From Caryophanales bacterium (GTDB taxonomy: Bacteria > Bacillota > Bacilli > Exiguobacteriales > Exiguobacteriaceae), in contig CABIYO010000023.1 of assembly GCA_902362975.1 (NCBI GenBank), positions 1-42,475 of the forward strand: DNA of 42,475 bases, written 5' to 3'. Every line of letters begins with the position of its first letter. Positions within the stretch are counted from its first letter, which is position 1. The notes under the pieces were generated by a model. The model ran no database searches. It worked only from the letters and a program-made list of their open reading frames with translations, and was not told the DNA's origin. A program made the position numbers and the translations under genes. Positions 30,606-38,968 of the stretch are shown in pieces.

Positions 30606-31633
30606 TGCAACCAGCGATTGAACAAATCAGACAAGGTCGCATGAAGCGACGCCGTCGTTATGTCGGGATGACGCTTCTTTTGACCATCATAGCGGTAGTA
30701 TTGAGCGGGTTGATGCTCATGTTGGGCAATACGATTTATCCGATTCAGGATGTCATCCGTGTCTTGCTCGGGGAAGACGTGAAAGGGGCGACGTTCGCCG
30801 TTGAAGTGTTGCGTTTACCACGTATGCTTGCTGGTGTCTTTGCCGGTGCAGCATTTGGTGTAGCGGGAACGATCTTCCAAACGATGCTTCGAAACCCGCT
30901 CGCTAATCCGAATGTCATCGGAATCACGACCGGTTCGAGTGCGGCGGCTGTCTTTTGTATCGTCGTCCTCCAGTCGAGTGAAGCGGTCATCTCGATTGCA
31001 TCAATCATTGGCGGACTGGTGACCGTGCTCGTCATCTATTTCCTATCCAAAGGTGCCGCGTTCTCCATTGGTCGTCTCGTATTAGTGGGGATTGGGATTC
31101 AAGCGATGCTCACAGCCGTCATCAACTATTTACTGCTCATCAGCCGACAAAACGATGTCGCGATGGCGATGCGGTGGTTGACAGGAAGTTTAAATGGGGC
31201 GAAACTTGAAGAGTTGCCGCCTTTAATGATTACAGTTCTCATCTGTTTACCGATTGTCCTGTTGCTCACTCGTCAGCTCGACATGCTCGAGCTCGGGGAA
31301 ATGGCGGCGACAGGGTTAGGCATTAATACGAACCAGACCAGACTTTTACTCATTGTGGCGGCAGTATTCATGCTCGCCCTTGCGACAGCGACGACGGGAC
31401 CGATTGCCTTCATTGCCTTCTTGGCAGGACCGATCGCCAAACGGCTCGTCGGGACGAGTCATGCGGGAATCTTGCCGGCAGCGCTTGTCGGCATCATCTT
31501 AGTGCTCGCGGCCGACCTCGTCGGACAATTCGCCTTCACGGCACGCTATCCGGTCGGTGTCATCACCGGCATCATCGGCGCGCCTTATCTCTTATACTTG
31601 TTGATCCGGATGAACCAGAAAGGGGACTTCTAA
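30602..31633 (+). CDS. Iron-siderophore ABC transporter permease (FecCD family)
   Basis: 343 residues. A basic N-terminus (RMKRRRRYVG) is followed by many membrane segments; typical stretches are LRLPRMLAGVFAGAAFGVAG, MLRNPLANPNVIGITTGSSA, and TGPIAFIAFLAGPIAKRLVG. It overlaps the first permease by ATGA and ends directly before the ATPase. Second half of the heterodimeric channel. Confidence 0.9.
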   Translation: MMQPAIEQIRQGRMKRRRRYVGMTLLLTIIAVVLSGLMLMLGNTIYPIQDVIRVLLGEDVKGATFAVEVLRLPRMLAGVFAGAAFGVAGTIFQTMLRNPLANPNVIGITTGSSAAAVFCIVVLQSSEAVISIASIIGGLVTVLVIYFLSKGAAFSIGRLVLVGIGIQAMLTAVINYLLLISRQNDVAMAMRWLTGSLNGAKLEELPPLMITVLICLPIVLLLTRQLDMLELGEMAATGLGINTNQTRLLLIVAAVFMLALATATTGPIAFIAFLAGPIAKRLVGTSHAGILPAALVGIILVLAADLVGQFAFTARYPVGVITGIIGAPYLLYLLIRMNQKGDF

Positions 31634-32470
31634 ATGGCATCTATTATGAAAGTGGACCATCTCACCTCAGGATACGAGGACAAGATGATTTTGAACGATA
31701 TCAGTCTTGAAATTCCGAGCAACCAGATCAGCATCATCATCGGTGCGAACGGTTGCGGGAAGTCGACGCTATTGAAGACGATGGCACGCCTCATCAAACC
31801 GACTGCTGGCGAAGTGACGCTTTACGATAAGCCGATTTCGAAGATGGCACCGAAAAAGCTAGCGCGTGTCCTCGGCATGTTGCCACAGTCCCCGGTCGTA
31901 CCGGAAGGGATCACGGTCGCCGATCTTGTCGGTCGTGGTCGTTACCCGCATCAATCTTTTTTAAAGGGCTGGACGAAAGCCGATTATGAAGCTGTTGCCG
32001 AGGCCATGGAGATGATGAATATCACGGAGTTCGCAGACCGCCCAATTGACGAGTTGTCAGGCGGACAGCGGCAACGCGTCTGGATTGCGATGGCACTGGC
32101 TCAACAGACAGACGTCCTCTTCTTAGATGAACCAACGACCTATCTCGATATCACATACCAGGTCGAGATTCTCGACTTGTTGACGGACTTGAACCGGAAG
32201 TATGGGACGACGATTGTCATGGTGCTGCACGATATCAACTTGTCGGCGCGTTATGCGGACTATATCTTCGCGCTCGACAAAGGGAAGTTGATTGCAGAAG
32301 GAAAGCCGTCGGACGTCATCACATGTGATTTGATCCATCGGGTCTTCAATCTTCGCTGTTCGGTCATGTGTGATCCGGTATCGGGTTCACCGTCCGTGAT
32401 TCCGATTGGACGTCATCACGTACAGTCAGAAACGGAAGAGGCGCCTGTCGCACAGCTAGAGTTGGTATAA
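31634..32470 (+). CDS. Iron-siderophore ABC transporter ATP-binding protein
   Basis: 278 residues of the FecE/FhuC/FepC type. Walker A GANGCGKSTLLKT, signature LSGGQRQRVWIAMALAQ, Walker B VLFLDEPTTYLDI, H-loop VLHDINLSARYADY. GKGDF..AAATGG: it begins one base after the permease stop, with AAAGGGGAC as ribosome site. Last gene of the operon before a terminator. Confidence 0.92.
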   Translation: MASIMKVDHLTSGYEDKMILNDISLEIPSNQISIIIGANGCGKSTLLKTMARLIKPTAGEVTLYDKPISKMAPKKLARVLGMLPQSPVVPEGITVADLVGRGRYPHQSFLKGWTKADYEAVAEAMEMMNITEFADRPIDELSGGQRQRVWIAMALAQQTDVLFLDEPTTYLDITYQVEILDLLTDLNRKYGTTIVMVLHDINLSARYADYIFALDKGKLIAEGKPSDVITCDLIHRVFNLRCSVMCDPVSGSPSVIPIGRHHVQSETEEAPVAQLELV

Positions 32471-32486
32471 CTACGTATAGACAGTC

Positions 32487-32515
32487 AAGAAGGTGTGAGC
32501 GCTCCTTCTTTTTTT
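32487..32515 (+). terminator. Terminator of the siderophore operon
   Basis: AAGAAGG (32487-32493) pairs with CCTTCTT (32504-32510), followed by a T run. Confidence 0.85.
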
Positions 32516-32524
32516 GTTTATTCA

Positions 32525-32576
32525 TGAAAGCGTTTTTAAAAAAGTCATTGACTTCTCTTTGGGGTGGGTGTATGCT
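32525..32576 (+). promoter_or_regulatory. cdd promoter with candidate cre site
   Basis: TTGACT (32548-32553), 17-base spacer, TATGCT (32571-32576). TGAAAGCGTTTTTA (32525-32538) fits the CcpA cre consensus at all but one position and lies 9 bases before the -35. Leader of about 68 bases with no recognised riboswitch. Confidence 0.6.
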
Positions 32577-32650
32577 AAAAATCCTGCCCAAAAATGAGAG
32601 GCATGGGGACTGGCATCAGTTCATTCGATATTCGAGAGGAATGACTTAAG

Positions 32651-33049
32651 ATGAACCAACAACAATTAGTCGAACGTGCACGCCAATTGAAGGACAATGC
32701 GTATTCACCATATTCGAAGTTCCGCGTCGGGGCGGCACTTCTCATGAAGGATGGTACGGTCATCGACGGCGTCAACGTTGAGAACGTCTCGTTCGGAGCA
32801 ACAAACTGTGCAGAGCGCACGGCAATCTTTACAGCGGTCGCACAAGGATACAAAAAAGGTGACTTCGAAGCGGTTGCCGTGTCTGGGGACACGGAAGACT
32901 TCTTGCCACCATGCAGCATCTGCCGCCAGGTCATGGTCGAGTTCGGCGATCCTGACTTCAAAGTACTCCTCACGAACGGCAACGCCGATGTGAAAGAAGT
33001 GACGCTTGGAGAGCTCGTCCCGCTCGCGTTTACAGATTTGGATATGTGA
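32651..33049 (+). CDS. cdd: Cytidine deaminase
   Basis: 132 residues, the homotetrameric small form. Active site TNCAERTAIF (zinc Cys and catalytic Glu) and PPCSICRQVMVEF (two zinc Cys). N-terminal AYSPYSKFRVGAALL binds the nucleoside. It converts cytidine and deoxycytidine to uridine forms in pyrimidine salvage. GAGAGG lies about 12 bases before the ATG. Single gene with its own promoter and terminator. Confidence 0.95.
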   Translation: MNQQQLVERARQLKDNAYSPYSKFRVGAALLMKDGTVIDGVNVENVSFGATNCAERTAIFTAVAQGYKKGDFEAVAVSGDTEDFLPPCSICRQVMVEFGDPDFKVLLTNGNADVKEVTLGELVPLAFTDLDM

Positions 33050-33055
33050 TCACGG

Positions 33056-33082
33056 ACCTCTCAGATTTCTGAGGGGTTTTCT
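33056..33082 (+). terminator. Terminator of cdd
   Basis: ACCTCTCAG (33056-33064) pairs with CTGAGGGGT (33069-33077), loop ATTT, T-rich tail. Confidence 0.85.
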
Positions 33083-34026
33083 TATCCGAAAAAGCGAAAG
33101 AATAATCGCGGGATGGCCTGAATGATGTAAAAAAGCAGTTCTGAAAAATCGAGGGCTACGAGCCCATTTGACCAACTATCCTCTTCGCGGGAAGTGACCA
33201 CTTTTCCACGCACAGGTCGCTGTCGGCCTTTCCATCGAATCGGGAGAGCGGTCGCGGTGTCCACATCTGGGTGATTCATGACACGCATATGCAAACGTGG
33301 CTCTAATGTGTTTCCGGAGCGTCCGCAGCGGGCAATCACCTTTTTGGTTTTCACTTGGTCTCCAACCTTGACGATAATCGAACCGCTCTCTAAGTGGGTG
33401 AGAAGAGTGTATTCATCATGTTTGTGTTGAGTGATGACGTGATTGCCGAGTGGATGATCAGGATTTGGTTCATCTGGTAGCCCATCGACGACCTGATAAA
33501 CTGTACCGTCGAGTGGTGACAGAACTTGTTCTCCGAACGCATACGAGCCATTCATCCCAACTTTTCTGCAATTGGAAGGTTGCTGATCTTTTGTTTTCAA
33601 AAAGTCATACCCATCACGTTTCTTTCGAATCGGTTCATGAAGATACATCCCGACGTTCGTCCCTTCCGAGACAACAAACCACTGCTCTTTGAATGGAAGG
33701 TGGTATTTGTTTTTCGTGAAAGGATTGGTCTCTTTTGAAGAGGATATGACCGTCATCTGAATGGATTCAATCTGATTCACGCGATTGAATTGAACGGACA
33801 ATAACTTCTCTTTTCGGAAATCCGACCATAATACACACCGATTCCCATTCAACACCATCTCATTGAGCAGACGATAGCGCCGAATTCCATGATGAAACGA
33901 AGACGCTTCGTGATGAAACATGTCCATGGAATAATGAGATTTGCACGAATCGGTTATTTGATGATAAATGTCATCGAACTGTCCGTCTTTGAATAAGTGG
34001 ATGAACTGTTTGTTCTCGTGATGCAT
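33082..34026 (-). CDS. M23-like protein with degenerate active site, no signal peptide
   Basis: About 314 residues from the ATG at 34026 (AAGGCGG seven bases upstream; the frame extends to 34095 without a ribosome site). The N-terminal half is rich in His and Phe (FIHLFKDGQFDDIYHQI) and may be a DUF3887-type fold. The C-terminal part is LytM/M23-like: VLSPLDGTVYQVVDG, NHVITQHKHDEYTLLTHLESGSI, VKVGDQVKTKKVIARCGRSGN, LHMRV. The usual first zinc ligands (HxGxD) are replaced by MNGSYAFGEQ, so catalysis is unlikely. It probably binds or scaffolds rather than cuts. Tail ends in a hydrophobic LLFYIIQAIPRLFFRFF. Confidence 0.7.
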   Translation of the reverse strand: MHHENKQFIHLFKDGQFDDIYHQITDSCKSHYSMDMFHHEASSFHHGIRRYRLLNEMVLNGNRCVLWSDFRKEKLLSVQFNRVNQIESIQMTVISSSKETNPFTKNKYHLPFKEQWFVVSEGTNVGMYLHEPIRKKRDGYDFLKTKDQQPSNCRKVGMNGSYAFGEQVLSPLDGTVYQVVDGLPDEPNPDHPLGNHVITQHKHDEYTLLTHLESGSIIVKVGDQVKTKKVIARCGRSGNTLEPRLHMRVMNHPDVDTATALPIRWKGRQRPVRGKVVTSREEDSWSNGLVALDFSELLFYIIQAIPRLFFRFFG

Positions 34027-34137
34027 GTGCATTCCGCCTTTGTGTATGAGTGGTCTTTTATACGAATCTAAAAACATAGATGTTTCGTCATTCATAAAAA
34101 ATCATAATATAATAGGCGTAAATGAGGAGTGATGTGA

Positions 34138-34356
34138 ATGTCTACGATTCCATACCAGAAAGCGCAAAAAAAGTTGAACCGCTTGCTTCATCAAGTATGT
34201 GAAAATGACGAGACGATTTTCATCTCGAAAGAAGGCAGGAAGAATGCTGTTATCCTGTCTGAACGAGAATATAATAGCTTGTTAGAAACCATTTACCTGA
34301 CGAGCAGTTCAAAAAATGCTGAGCGTTTATTTGAATCCCTAAAGCAGCTTGAATAG
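34138..34356 (+). CDS. Phd/YefM-type antitoxin, no toxin beside it
   Basis: 72 residues. MSTIPYQKAQKKLNRLLHQVCENDETIFISKEGRKNAVILSEREYNSLLETIYL is the N-terminal DNA-binding and dimer fold of type II Phd/YefM antitoxins (the LNRLL..VILSEREY pattern), with a C-terminal tail NAERLFESLKQLE that normally folds over the toxin. TATAAT at 34108-34113 and GAGGAG eight bases before the ATG support expression. No Doc, YoeB or RelE-like gene follows; a terminator ends the unit 35 bases on. Confidence 0.82.
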   Translation: MSTIPYQKAQKKLNRLLHQVCENDETIFISKEGRKNAVILSEREYNSLLETIYLTSSSKNAERLFESLKQLE

Positions 34357-34391
34357 CATTAGTCTAATGTTGAAACATATGAGTTTGCATT

Positions 34392-34433
34392 AACAAACAC
34401 CCAGTGAATCGTTGAATTCACTGGGTGTTTGTT
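34392..34433. terminator. Strong bidirectional terminator between phd and gntR genes
   Basis: A perfect 18-base stem (34392-34409 with 34416-34433). The GntR stop codon lies in the 3' arm. Confidence 0.9.
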
Positions 34434-35155
34434 GTTTCATGTCTTCGACCGGCACGGATGATAAAGCGATACTCTTCACTCTTGAAATACGTTTCGGTGA
34501 ACTCAAAGCGATTGCCATCCATGAGAAACGAATAGAGTTCGACTTTGAGTATCGGTGTTCGATCGCTCACCTCGAGCATTTCAGCAATTTCTTTCGTCGG
34601 CAAGACCGGGATAAATTCCTGAACACTGTCTGCAATCTTCAGGTTTTTGACATTTTCAATGTAATCATACTTCGACCGTGTCATTACTTCGTACGTTAAA
34701 TCGGGAAATAATTGGAGTGGAAGATACGTATCTTCGACGATGAGCGGTTCTCCGTTCGCAAAGCGTAACCGGCGAATATAGTAGACAAGAGCGTCTTCAT
34801 CAAGCTCGAGTATTTCCCTTATTTTTTCAGTCGGAGGTTGAACGGTGAAAGTAAGTACTTTACTCGTGACGTCCTTTCCTTCCCGTTTCATGTCTTCAGT
34901 GAAACTTTTTAATTCGTACATATTATGTTCAATCTTTTCGGATTGTACATATGTGCCGCTCCCTTGTCGTTTCCAAAGCAATCCTTCTTCTTGAAGTAGT
35001 TTGACGGCTTGTCGAACGGTGACTCGACTCGCTTTAAATTTCTCGACGAGTTGTGCTTCTGTCGGAATTGCTTCACCGGGCGCCCAATCGCCGGTCTCGA
35101 TAAACGTGCGCATCTCCTGAGCAATCCGCTGGTATAGCGGAGATTTAGCTTTCAT
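34418..35155 (-). CDS. GntR/HutC-family regulator (UTRA sugar-phosphate sensor)
   Basis: 245 residues. GntR winged helix at the start (YQRIAQEMRTFIETGDWAPGEAIPTEAQLVEKFKASRVTVRQAVKLL), then a UTRA effector domain from about residue 85 (RRLRFANGEPLIVEDTYLP, EMLEVSDRTPILKVE, FEFTETYFKSEEYRF). UTRA regulators usually respond to a phosphorylated sugar, here probably maltose-6-phosphate or a relative from the adjacent PTS. AGGAGG eight bases before the ATG. Divergent from malA; the promoter between carries direct repeats. Confidence 0.9.
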   Translation of the reverse strand: MKAKSPLYQRIAQEMRTFIETGDWAPGEAIPTEAQLVEKFKASRVTVRQAVKLLQEEGLLWKRQGSGTYVQSEKIEHNMYELKSFTEDMKREGKDVTSKVLTFTVQPPTEKIREILELDEDALVYYIRRLRFANGEPLIVEDTYLPLQLFPDLTYEVMTRSKYDYIENVKNLKIADSVQEFIPVLPTKEIAEMLEVSDRTPILKVELYSFLMDGNRFEFTETYFKSEEYRFIIRAGRRHETTNTQ

Positions 35156-35203
35156 GTAGATAACCTCCTGATTGTATGCGTTCCTTACTCATAGTATACA
35201 AAA

Positions 35204-35282
35204 ATAAAACGTTTTCAAAAAGGTGTTGACGGTTCAGATAATATGTATTAGATTTGTATTGTAATCAATTAGATATGTATTG
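35204..35282 (+). promoter_or_regulatory. malA promoter with cre and direct-repeat operator
   Basis: TTGACG (35226-35231), 17-base spacer, TAGATT (35249-35254). A cre-like ATAAAACGTTTTCA (35204-35217, 12 of 14 consensus positions) lies upstream. TAGATTTGTATTG (35249-35261) is repeated as TAGATATGTATTG (35270-35282), 21 bases apart (two turns), with a third partial copy at 35237-35250. The repeats are candidate sites for the GntR protein. Confidence 0.55.
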
Positions 35283-35298
35283 AAAGGGGAACGCACAC

Positions 35299-36651
35299 AT
35301 GAAAACACCACAGCGTCTCGTAGTCGTCGGTGGAGGTAGTACGTACACAATCGGCATGATCATGAGTTTGATTGAGGAAAAAGCACACTTCCCACTTCGT
35401 TCCATCACGTTTTACGATACAGATGAATTACGTCAAGAACGTGTCGCGAAAGCGAGTGAAGTCATCTTGCGTGAGCATTATCCAGAACTCGAGTCGTTCG
35501 AATACACGACGAACAAAGAATATGCCTTCAAGGACAAGGATTTCTTCTTCGTCCAAATTCGGACAGGTGGTTTGGAAATGCGCGAAAAAGATGAGCAGAT
35601 TCCGCTTCGACATGGCGTGGTGGGACAAGAGACGTGTGGACCGGGCGGAATGTCATACGGGATGCGCTCAATCGGAGATATGATTGAACTCGTCTCTGAC
35701 ATTCGCACCGGCTCACCAGATGGCTGGATCTTAAACTATACGAACCCTGCTGCAATTGTCGCCGAGGCGCTCAAACGTGCATACCCGGACGATCAAAAAA
35801 TATTAAACATTTGCGACATGCCGGCAGCAATCATGGTGAGCTATGCGAAGATTCTCGGTAAAGAGATTTGGGATCTCGTTCCGGAATATTTCGGACTCAA
35901 CCACTTTGGTTGGTTCACAGGTATCTTCGATAAAGAAGGAAATGAATTGACTGCAGATATCAAACGCGCCATTTTAGAAGACGGTTTCATCCCGGAAGAT
36001 TCGGAGATTGCGAATGACCCATCTTGGATCAAGACGTTCAAACAAGTAGAGAAGATGCTGACAGATTTCCCAGAGTACTTACCGAACACGTACCTTCAAT
36101 ATTATTTATATCCATCTGACATGGCAGAAAAAGAAGACGTCACAAACACACGGGCACGGCAAGTAATCAACGGACGTCAAGAGCGTGTCTTCTCGATGTG
36201 CGATCAGATTATTCAAGATGACTCGCTCGAAAATGTTCACCTTGAGGTCGATATCCACGGCTGCTATATGATTCGGGTCGCTGCTTCGCTAGCCTATAAT
36301 AACGGTGATATTTTCATCGTCATGGTGAAAAATGAAGGGATTATTTCGAACCTGCCGGACGATGCGATGGTTGAAGTGCCTGCGATGCTTACCAATCGTG
36401 GACCGAAACCATTCGCAATCGGAAAGATTCCTCGTTTTTACAAAGGAATGATTGAAGGACAGCTTGCTTACGAGCAACTTGTCGTCGACGCATACTTCGA
36501 AAACAGTTATGAGAAGGCACTTCAGGCGTTGACACTAAATCGTACAGTCATCGATGCACCAATAGCTCGTCGAATCTTAGATGATTTGATTGAGGAAAAC
36601 AGAACGTACTGGCCGGAATTAAAATCGGGCGAGACAGTAGCAATACGGTAA
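35299..36651 (+). CDS. malA: Maltose-6'-phosphate glucosidase (GH4 6-phospho-alpha-glucosidase)
   Basis: 450 residues, close in length and motifs to B. subtilis GlvA/MalA. NAD-binding start VVVGGGSTYTIGMIM; VVGQETCGPGGMSYGMRSIG; NYTNPAAIVAEA; metal-binding Cys in NICDMP and His in GLNHFGWFTGI; LPNTYLQYYLYPSDM; substrate Arg in the NTRARQV..GRQERVF region. GH4 enzymes use NAD+ and Mn2+ to split phosphorylated alpha-glucosides in the cytosol. AAGGGG precedes the ATG. The PTS permease that should feed it is broken downstream. Confidence 0.92.
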   Translation: MKTPQRLVVVGGGSTYTIGMIMSLIEEKAHFPLRSITFYDTDELRQERVAKASEVILREHYPELESFEYTTNKEYAFKDKDFFFVQIRTGGLEMREKDEQIPLRHGVVGQETCGPGGMSYGMRSIGDMIELVSDIRTGSPDGWILNYTNPAAIVAEALKRAYPDDQKILNICDMPAAIMVSYAKILGKEIWDLVPEYFGLNHFGWFTGIFDKEGNELTADIKRAILEDGFIPEDSEIANDPSWIKTFKQVEKMLTDFPEYLPNTYLQYYLYPSDMAEKEDVTNTRARQVINGRQERVFSMCDQIIQDDSLENVHLEVDIHGCYMIRVAASLAYNNGDIFIVMVKNEGIISNLPDDAMVEVPAMLTNRGPKPFAIGKIPRFYKGMIEGQLAYEQLVVDAYFENSYEKALQALTLNRTVIDAPIARRILDDLIEENRTYWPELKSGETVAIR

Positions 36652-36690
36652 CTAGAGAGGGGAGGCAATCCCCTTTCTCATTGTTCAGAT

Positions 36691-36704
36691 TGAAAACGCT
36701 TACA
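36691..36704 (+). promoter_or_regulatory. Perfect cre site between malA and the PTS gene
   Basis: TGAAAACGCTTACA matches every fixed position of the CcpA cre consensus. It lies 19 bases before the PTS start codon, after the GAGAGGGG/CCCCTTTCTC hairpin at 36655-36680. It may act as a roadblock within the operon or mark a second promoter. Confidence 0.75.
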
Positions 36705-36722
36705 AGATGAGGAGTGAATCGA

Positions 36723-37964
36723 ATGAGTCAATGGTTTGGAGTTTTTCAAAAGTTTGGAAAGGCGCTCATGGTACCGGTCGCTTTATTACCGGCTGCCGGA
36801 ATTTGGTGCGGCACTCACGGGACCATTAGCCGATAGCTGGACGTTTTTACAGAACGGAACAGTAGAAGCGATCAGTGCTGGAATGTTACAAATTGGTCTT
36901 AGTATTTTTGCGAACTTACCAATCATTTTTGCAATCGGGGTCGCAGTTGGTTTGTCAGGAGGATCAGGGATTGCCGCACTCGCAGCACTCGTCGGATATG
37001 TCATTATGAATACGACAATTTCAATCTCCCTCGGTATCACGGCAGAAATGGCTGCCGAGAGTGGAGAATATGGCATGTTACTCGGTATTCCTTCCCTTGA
37101 AACCGGTGTACTCGGAGGGATTGCGGTCGGGTTGCTCGCAGTATGGGTTTATAAAAAGTTCCATACGTTCAATCCGCCAGAAGTGTTGGGATTCTTTGCA
37201 GGTGATCGTTCTGTCGGGATTGTGATGGTTTTCTTCTCGATCTTACTTGGATTTGTCATGATGCTCATCTGGCCGCCAATCCAATCGGCACTCACTTCAA
37301 TGGCAAACGTCCTGTCGTTCGAGGCTTATTGATTGCAGCAGCCGGTACAGCTTTTCTAACAGGAATCACAGAACCGATTGAATTCACTTTCTTATTCGTG
37401 GCACCTGTCCTGTATGTCATCCATAGTGTATTGACGGGAATTTCTTTCGCGCTCATGTATGCGCTCGATACACATATCGGTTGGGCTGGAGGATCAGGGT
37501 TGATTGACTATATTTTAGTGAACGTTTTACCAGGTACACCACTCTGGTGGATGAATATCGTCGTCGGCATTGGTTTCTTCATCGTTTACTATAGTATCTT
37601 TACATTCGCCATCAAGAAGTGGAATTTGGCAACGCCAGGTCGTGGGGGACAAGAAGCAAAACTATTTACGCGTAAAGACTACAATGATAAAAAGTCAGGT
37701 CAATCAGCGATTCAAACGACAGCACTTGCGATTGAAGAGGCACTTGGGGGACGAGAGAACATTCGTGATATCGATGCATGCTTTACACGCCTTCGTGTTG
37801 AAGTAAGTGACGTTTCTCAAATCAATGAGGATGAACTAAAAGCACTCGGAGCAGCGGGAGTCGTCAAAGTGAAAAATAACATTCAAGCGATTTTTGGAGG
37901 TCGTTCTGATCTATACAAAAATGAATTGCTACGCATTCATAAGGAAATGGATGAAGCGAATTGA
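36723..37964 (+). pseudogene. PTS alpha-glucoside/maltose EIICB gene (glvC-like), broken twice
   Basis: Starts correctly (MSQWFGVFQKFGKALMVPVA, GGAG eight bases upstream), but the frame breaks near 36800-36812 after PAAGI. The next frame carries GAALTGPLADSWTFLQNGTV through PIQSALTSMANVLSF and ends at 37332. A third segment (RGLLIAAAGTAFLTGITEPIEF onward) carries the rest of EIIC and the EIIB domain with its phosphorylated Cys (DIDACFTRLRVEVSD). Compared with B. subtilis GlvC as I recall it, roughly 130 residues (the segment around the YTFLERILIPTGLHH-type region) are missing at the 37320 join. No functional permease is expected. Confidence 0.85.
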
Positions 37965-37969
37965 AATCG

Positions 37970-37996
37970 GGCTCAACCGCATGGGTTGAGCCTTTT
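37970..37996 (+). terminator. Terminator after the PTS pseudogene
   Basis: GGCTCAACC (37970-37978) pairs with GGTTGAGCC (37984-37992), followed by TTTT. Confidence 0.85.
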
Positions 37997-38002
37997 CAGT
38001 TT

Positions 38003-38893
38003 TCATACGTATAATGTTACAAGACGTTCCGCATGCTCCTTCATCATCTCCCGCAATACGCTTGGCGCCTTGACCTCCACTTCGGCGCCAGCTTTCAACA
38101 GCTGCCTCGACAAAAATGGAAGTTCTTCCTCGGGTACGTCCCATTCATTCTTCTCTTCGATATCGGGTAATACATCTTCAAGTAAACGACGACCGAGTGA
38201 CGTCAGCTCGAGTTGAACGGTCACACCGCCCCGTTCATCACTTGCCTGAAGCAAGGTCACCAAATCCTCGGACTCGAACGATTCCTCGAGCACTTGGACC
38301 GCTTCGATGCGATCAATCCGATATTGACGGAATCCGAGTTCGGAGAGCCCGAAGACATACCACTTTAAGTCAAGAAGTGCCATACCGACCGGTGCGATGG
38401 GGAACGTGCGTTGCCCGTTCGTCGTCCGATAGGTCATCTTCATCTTGTTTCGACGTTCGACCGCCTGATAGATTTCTTTCGTGAACGGCGCTTTGGGAAT
38501 TTGTTTGTTCCCGAGCCACAGGATGTTTTGCTCCAATCGCTGAATTTTCATCTCTACGTCATGTGGTAACTCGTTCACGTACCAATCGGACAGGGTATTT
38601 CGTATATCACCGAATGGCACGTCCGGGATGTGTTCCATCCATTTGAGCGTGAGATAAAGGGCGACGGCTTCTTGTTCGCGTAGGTGGAGCGGTGGTAACA
38701 AGCGGTTCGGTAACATTTCATAGCCGCCCCCGGTTCCAGGCACACTCCAAATCGGATAACCGAGTTCTTCGAGCGAGAGCATATCCCGTTGAATCGTTCG
38801 GATAGAGGCACCAGTTTCTTGGGCCAGTTCTTCCGCCGTGAAGCGTCGCCCATGATTGAGTAGCCGAATCAATTGTAAATGTCTTTTTTTCAT
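38003..38893 (-). CDS. YafY/WYL-domain transcriptional regulator
   Basis: About 296 residues. HTH_11 start MKKRHLQLIRLLNHGRRFTAEELAQETGASIRTIQRDMLSLEELGYPI, then a long middle region and a WYL domain (PIAPVGMALLDLKWYVFGLSELGFRQYRIDRIEAVQVL, about residues 165-205) and a WCX-type C-terminus. WYL domains sense nucleic acid or small ligands. Several in-frame ATGs exist (38911, 38902, 38893); the last starts the conserved HTH with GGGA ten bases upstream. Divergent from the reductase gene at 38969, probably its target. Confidence 0.87.
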   Translation of the reverse strand: MKKRHLQLIRLLNHGRRFTAEELAQETGASIRTIQRDMLSLEELGYPIWSVPGTGGGYEMLPNRLLPPLHLREQEAVALYLTLKWMEHIPDVPFGDIRNTLSDWYVNELPHDVEMKIQRLEQNILWLGNKQIPKAPFTKEIYQAVERRNKMKMTYRTTNGQRTFPIAPVGMALLDLKWYVFGLSELGFRQYRIDRIEAVQVLEESFESEDLVTLLQASDERGGVTVQLELTSLGRRLLEDVLPDIEEKNEWDVPEEELPFLSRQLLKAGAEVEVKAPSVLREMMKEHAERLVTLYV

Positions 38894-38968
38894 TTGAATC
38901 ATTCCCGTCATCTTTTGTCGTGTTTGTTCGTTAAGTTGAATGTATCACGAATCAAGGAGGAAGATACG

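Noticed and set aside
32577..32650. Riboswitch or attenuator in the cdd leader
   Set aside because: No stable terminator or known riboswitch motif is visible in the 68-base leader.
34412..34699. Plus-strand frame opposite the GntR gene
   Set aside because: It starts inside the bidirectional terminator and is antisense to a clear UTRA domain.
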